From Paenibacillus silvae (lineage in GTDB: Bacteria > Bacillota > Bacilli > Paenibacillales > Paenibacillaceae), in the NCBI RefSeq assembly GCF_014639235.1, contig NZ_BMFU01000018.1:8551-72550 (forward strand): a stretch of DNA of 64,000 nucleotides, read 5' to 3'. Below the pieces are notes generated by a model. It did not search any database. It was not told the origin of the DNA and saw only the letters and a list, made by a program, of their open reading frames with translations. The position numbers were made by a program, and so were the translations under genes. Positions 62,426-64,000 of the stretch are shown piece after piece. Position 1 is the first letter of the stretch. Each line of letters starts with the position of its first letter.

Positions 62426-63838
62426 TTATGATGTGGTGACCAATCTGAACGTATGTGTGATGGGTGCTTCCCCTTCCGTAGCGGATCGCGGCAGCTCCAC
62501 GAGCAGCCCATCTGTCGTCTGCTGATACGAAAGTACGTCATCGCTACCTACAAGTTCAACACGCTCTACCTTTTCCAAATAAGGAATGATCAGTTGCTGT
62601 TCCAGGTTCTCGTTCTCGTTGCGATAGATGCGGAAAGCATAGACGGTATTAATGTCTGCCTTTTGTGTAAAGGCCCACTCCTTCGTAAAGTATGGTGCGC
62701 AGATGCGGGTGCCATATATGCCCTCGCCGTGGGTGTTCAGCCATTCCCCCAGTCCCTGAATGCCCCGAATCGCTCCTTTCGGCAGGCGGCCATCCGGCTG
62801 AGGACCAACATTTAATGCCAGGTTGCCACCTTTGGACACGACCTCAAGCAGTATGTGGGCAAGCTGACGCCCTGATTTGTACTGATCATCGAAGCCAAAT
62901 GCAAAGGAATGTCCCACGGTAATACAGCTCTCCCACGGGATATTCATCGGATGCTCCGGAATCGTTTGCTCCGGGGTTACGATGTTCTCATACGGCCCGC
63001 CAACAGTACGGTCGGCAGACAGAAGCCATGGCTGCGTTGTTTTTCTTGCCCGCTCAACCACTTCACCCAGCCGGATATCCTGCCCGTGGCGGCCTTCACG
63101 CACCCAACCCGCATCCAGCCACAAGCATTCGATGCGCCCGTAATTCGTCAGCAGCTCCATAATCTGCTCATGGGTGAACTCCACAAATTTCTCCCACATC
63201 CATGGATACTTGTGCGGATCGTATGAAGGCCCGCGCCACATATGGCGCCCGCGCTCCATACCCGGAGCCCAGTAATACGGGGTATGCCAGTCGGCTTTGG
63301 AGAAATATGCAGAGATGCCGAGCCCCTTGGCCCGGAAAGCATCGAACAGCACCCGGCAGATATCGGCGTATTTGTGCTTGTGGAACGGCGTGTCCTTTCC
63401 CGTGATCCGGTAATCGGTTGTTTTCGTATCCCACATACAGAAGCCGTCATGATGCTTGGTCGTGAACAGGAAGTATTTAAAGCCGTTGTCTGCGGCCATC
63501 TGTGCCCATTGCTCGGGCTGGAATCGGATCGGATTGAAGGTTTTGTTCAGGTCGAAATATTCTCGCTTGAAGTCTTCCATATCATCCGTCCAGTCGACGT
63601 CATCCCGCGACCAGTCGCCATCCTCATCGCTCAGCGCCCACGACTCCACCAAACCGAGCTGGGAGTATGGTCCCCAGTGCATCATCAGCCCCAGCTTCTG
63701 GTCCTTGAACCACTCCAGCCGTTCCAGCAGCAAGGGATCTTCAAGCTTTACCCACTCATCCTCCTTGCTAAAGTTGTGTACACCGGCTTCAACGATCTGC
63801 TCTTCCTGCTCTGGCAGTGGGATATTGGTTTCGGTCAA
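62426..63838 (-). CDS. Alpha-L-fucosidase, GH29
   Basis: About 470 residues, GH29 retaining enzyme that removes alpha-fucose. MMHWGPYSQ at ~50, TKHHDGFCMW at ~127 and the nucleophile Asp in CLWLDAGW (~240) are the family hallmarks; GNLALNVGPQPDG lies near ~345, followed by the C-terminal beta domain. No signal peptide, so it acts on imported sugars. The start is uncertain: AAGGAG directly touches ATG 63847, while TTG 63838 lies 9 bases after it, so I prefer TTG. It lies beside the lpl-type importer on the same strand. 63848-64000 shows no further gene. Confidence 0.9.
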   Translation of the reverse strand: MTETNIPLPEQEEQIVEAGVHNFSKEDEWVKLEDPLLLERLEWFKDQKLGLMMHWGPYSQLGLVESWALSDEDGDWSRDDVDWTDDMEDFKREYFDLNKTFNPIRFQPEQWAQMAADNGFKYFLFTTKHHDGFCMWDTKTTDYRITGKDTPFHKHKYADICRVLFDAFRAKGLGISAYFSKADWHTPYYWAPGMERGRHMWRGPSYDPHKYPWMWEKFVEFTHEQIMELLTNYGRIECLWLDAGWVREGRHGQDIRLGEVVERARKTTQPWLLSADRTVGGPYENIVTPEQTIPEHPMNIPWESCITVGHSFAFGFDDQYKSGRQLAHILLEVVSKGGNLALNVGPQPDGRLPKGAIRGIQGLGEWLNTHGEGIYGTRICAPYFTKEWAFTQKADINTVYAFRIYRNENENLEQQLIIPYLEKVERVELVGSDDVLSYQQTTDGLLVELPRSATEGEAPITHTFRLVTTS

Positions 63839-64000
63839 AAGGGTCATCTCCTTAAGTTAAAATGTCTCACGTTATAACAAGATAAGATTTACACTGGGGC
63901 ACTCCGATTGCAGTACCATCTTTCGATCGCTGTTATCCCCGAATTTATTTGAACTATTTCCCTGATGGGGAAATCCGGGAATAAAGGCGCACGCTTCGCT

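Noticed and set aside
1..64000. Insertion sequences, prophage, CRISPR array or rRNA
   Set aside because: No transposase, integrase, tail or capsid protein, short spaced repeats, or rRNA sequence was recognised. The only strong compositional oddity is the AT-rich block at 17-18 kb.

Overview
The window looks like chromosomal DNA of a Gram-positive, low-to-mid GC firmicute, most likely Paenibacillus or a close relative. The signs are: SLH-domain surface proteins, lipoprotein sugar-binding proteins with LplABC-type permeases, a YtxJ-type bacillithiol-linked protein, a LicT/BglG antitermination system, strong AGGAGG-type ribosome binding sites, frequent TTG and GTG starts, and a dense set of glycoside hydrolases. 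I saw no rRNA, tRNA, transposase, phage structural gene or CRISPR array.

Layout. 1-4.2 kb: a GH105 glycosidase cut by the left edge, a soluble chemoreceptor-like protein and an EEP-family phosphatase. 4.4-9.3 kb: an overlapping SWIM zinc-finger / SNF2 helicase pair. 9.4-9.9 kb: a small secreted coiled-coil protein. 10-14.6 kb: a beta-glucoside utilisation operon (licT, bglP-type PTS, 6-phospho-beta-glucosidase) with two antiterminator/terminator switches. 14.9-16 kb: udk and csaA. 16.3-21 kb: two exported surface proteins carrying a sharp AT-rich mosaic segment across their junction. 21.2-26.7 kb: a five-gene nickel/peptide-type ABC importer behind a cobalamin riboswitch with its own promoter and terminator, so probably a cobalt or related importer. 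26.8-29.1 kb: an AraC regulator divergent from melA (GH4). 29.2-33.4 kb: an RnfD/NqrB-like membrane protein, ApbE flavin transferase and FMN-binding protein, divergent from a two-component system. 33.5-43.2 kb: a complete kdp potassium system (two micropeptides, kdpA, kdpB, kdpC), a stand-alone tandemly duplicated KdpD sensor, a separate histidine kinase and KdpE. 43.4-48.3 kb: an XRE-ImmA/IrrE protease with a partner protein, a membrane-anchored YtxJ, an acidic-linker protein, a VOC protein and a small HTH protein. 48.4-63.8 kb: a long same-strand glycan utilisation locus with two sugar isomerase/epimerases, GH38, GH3, a membrane AraC-type sensor-regulator, an LplABC-type ABC importer and a GH29 fucosidase.

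How it fits together. Most of the window is carbohydrate capture and breakdown under catabolite control; cre-like sites occur near the GH105, melA and lpl promoters. No ABC ATPase accompanies the lpl-type importer, so it probably uses a shared MsmX/UgpC-type ATPase encoded elsewhere. The most unusual elements are the duplicated and partly degenerate KdpD sensor, the extra kdp micropeptide, the riboswitch-controlled nickel-type importer, the minimal flavin electron-transfer cluster, the ImmA/IrrE pair and the AT-rich mosaic in the surface-protein genes.
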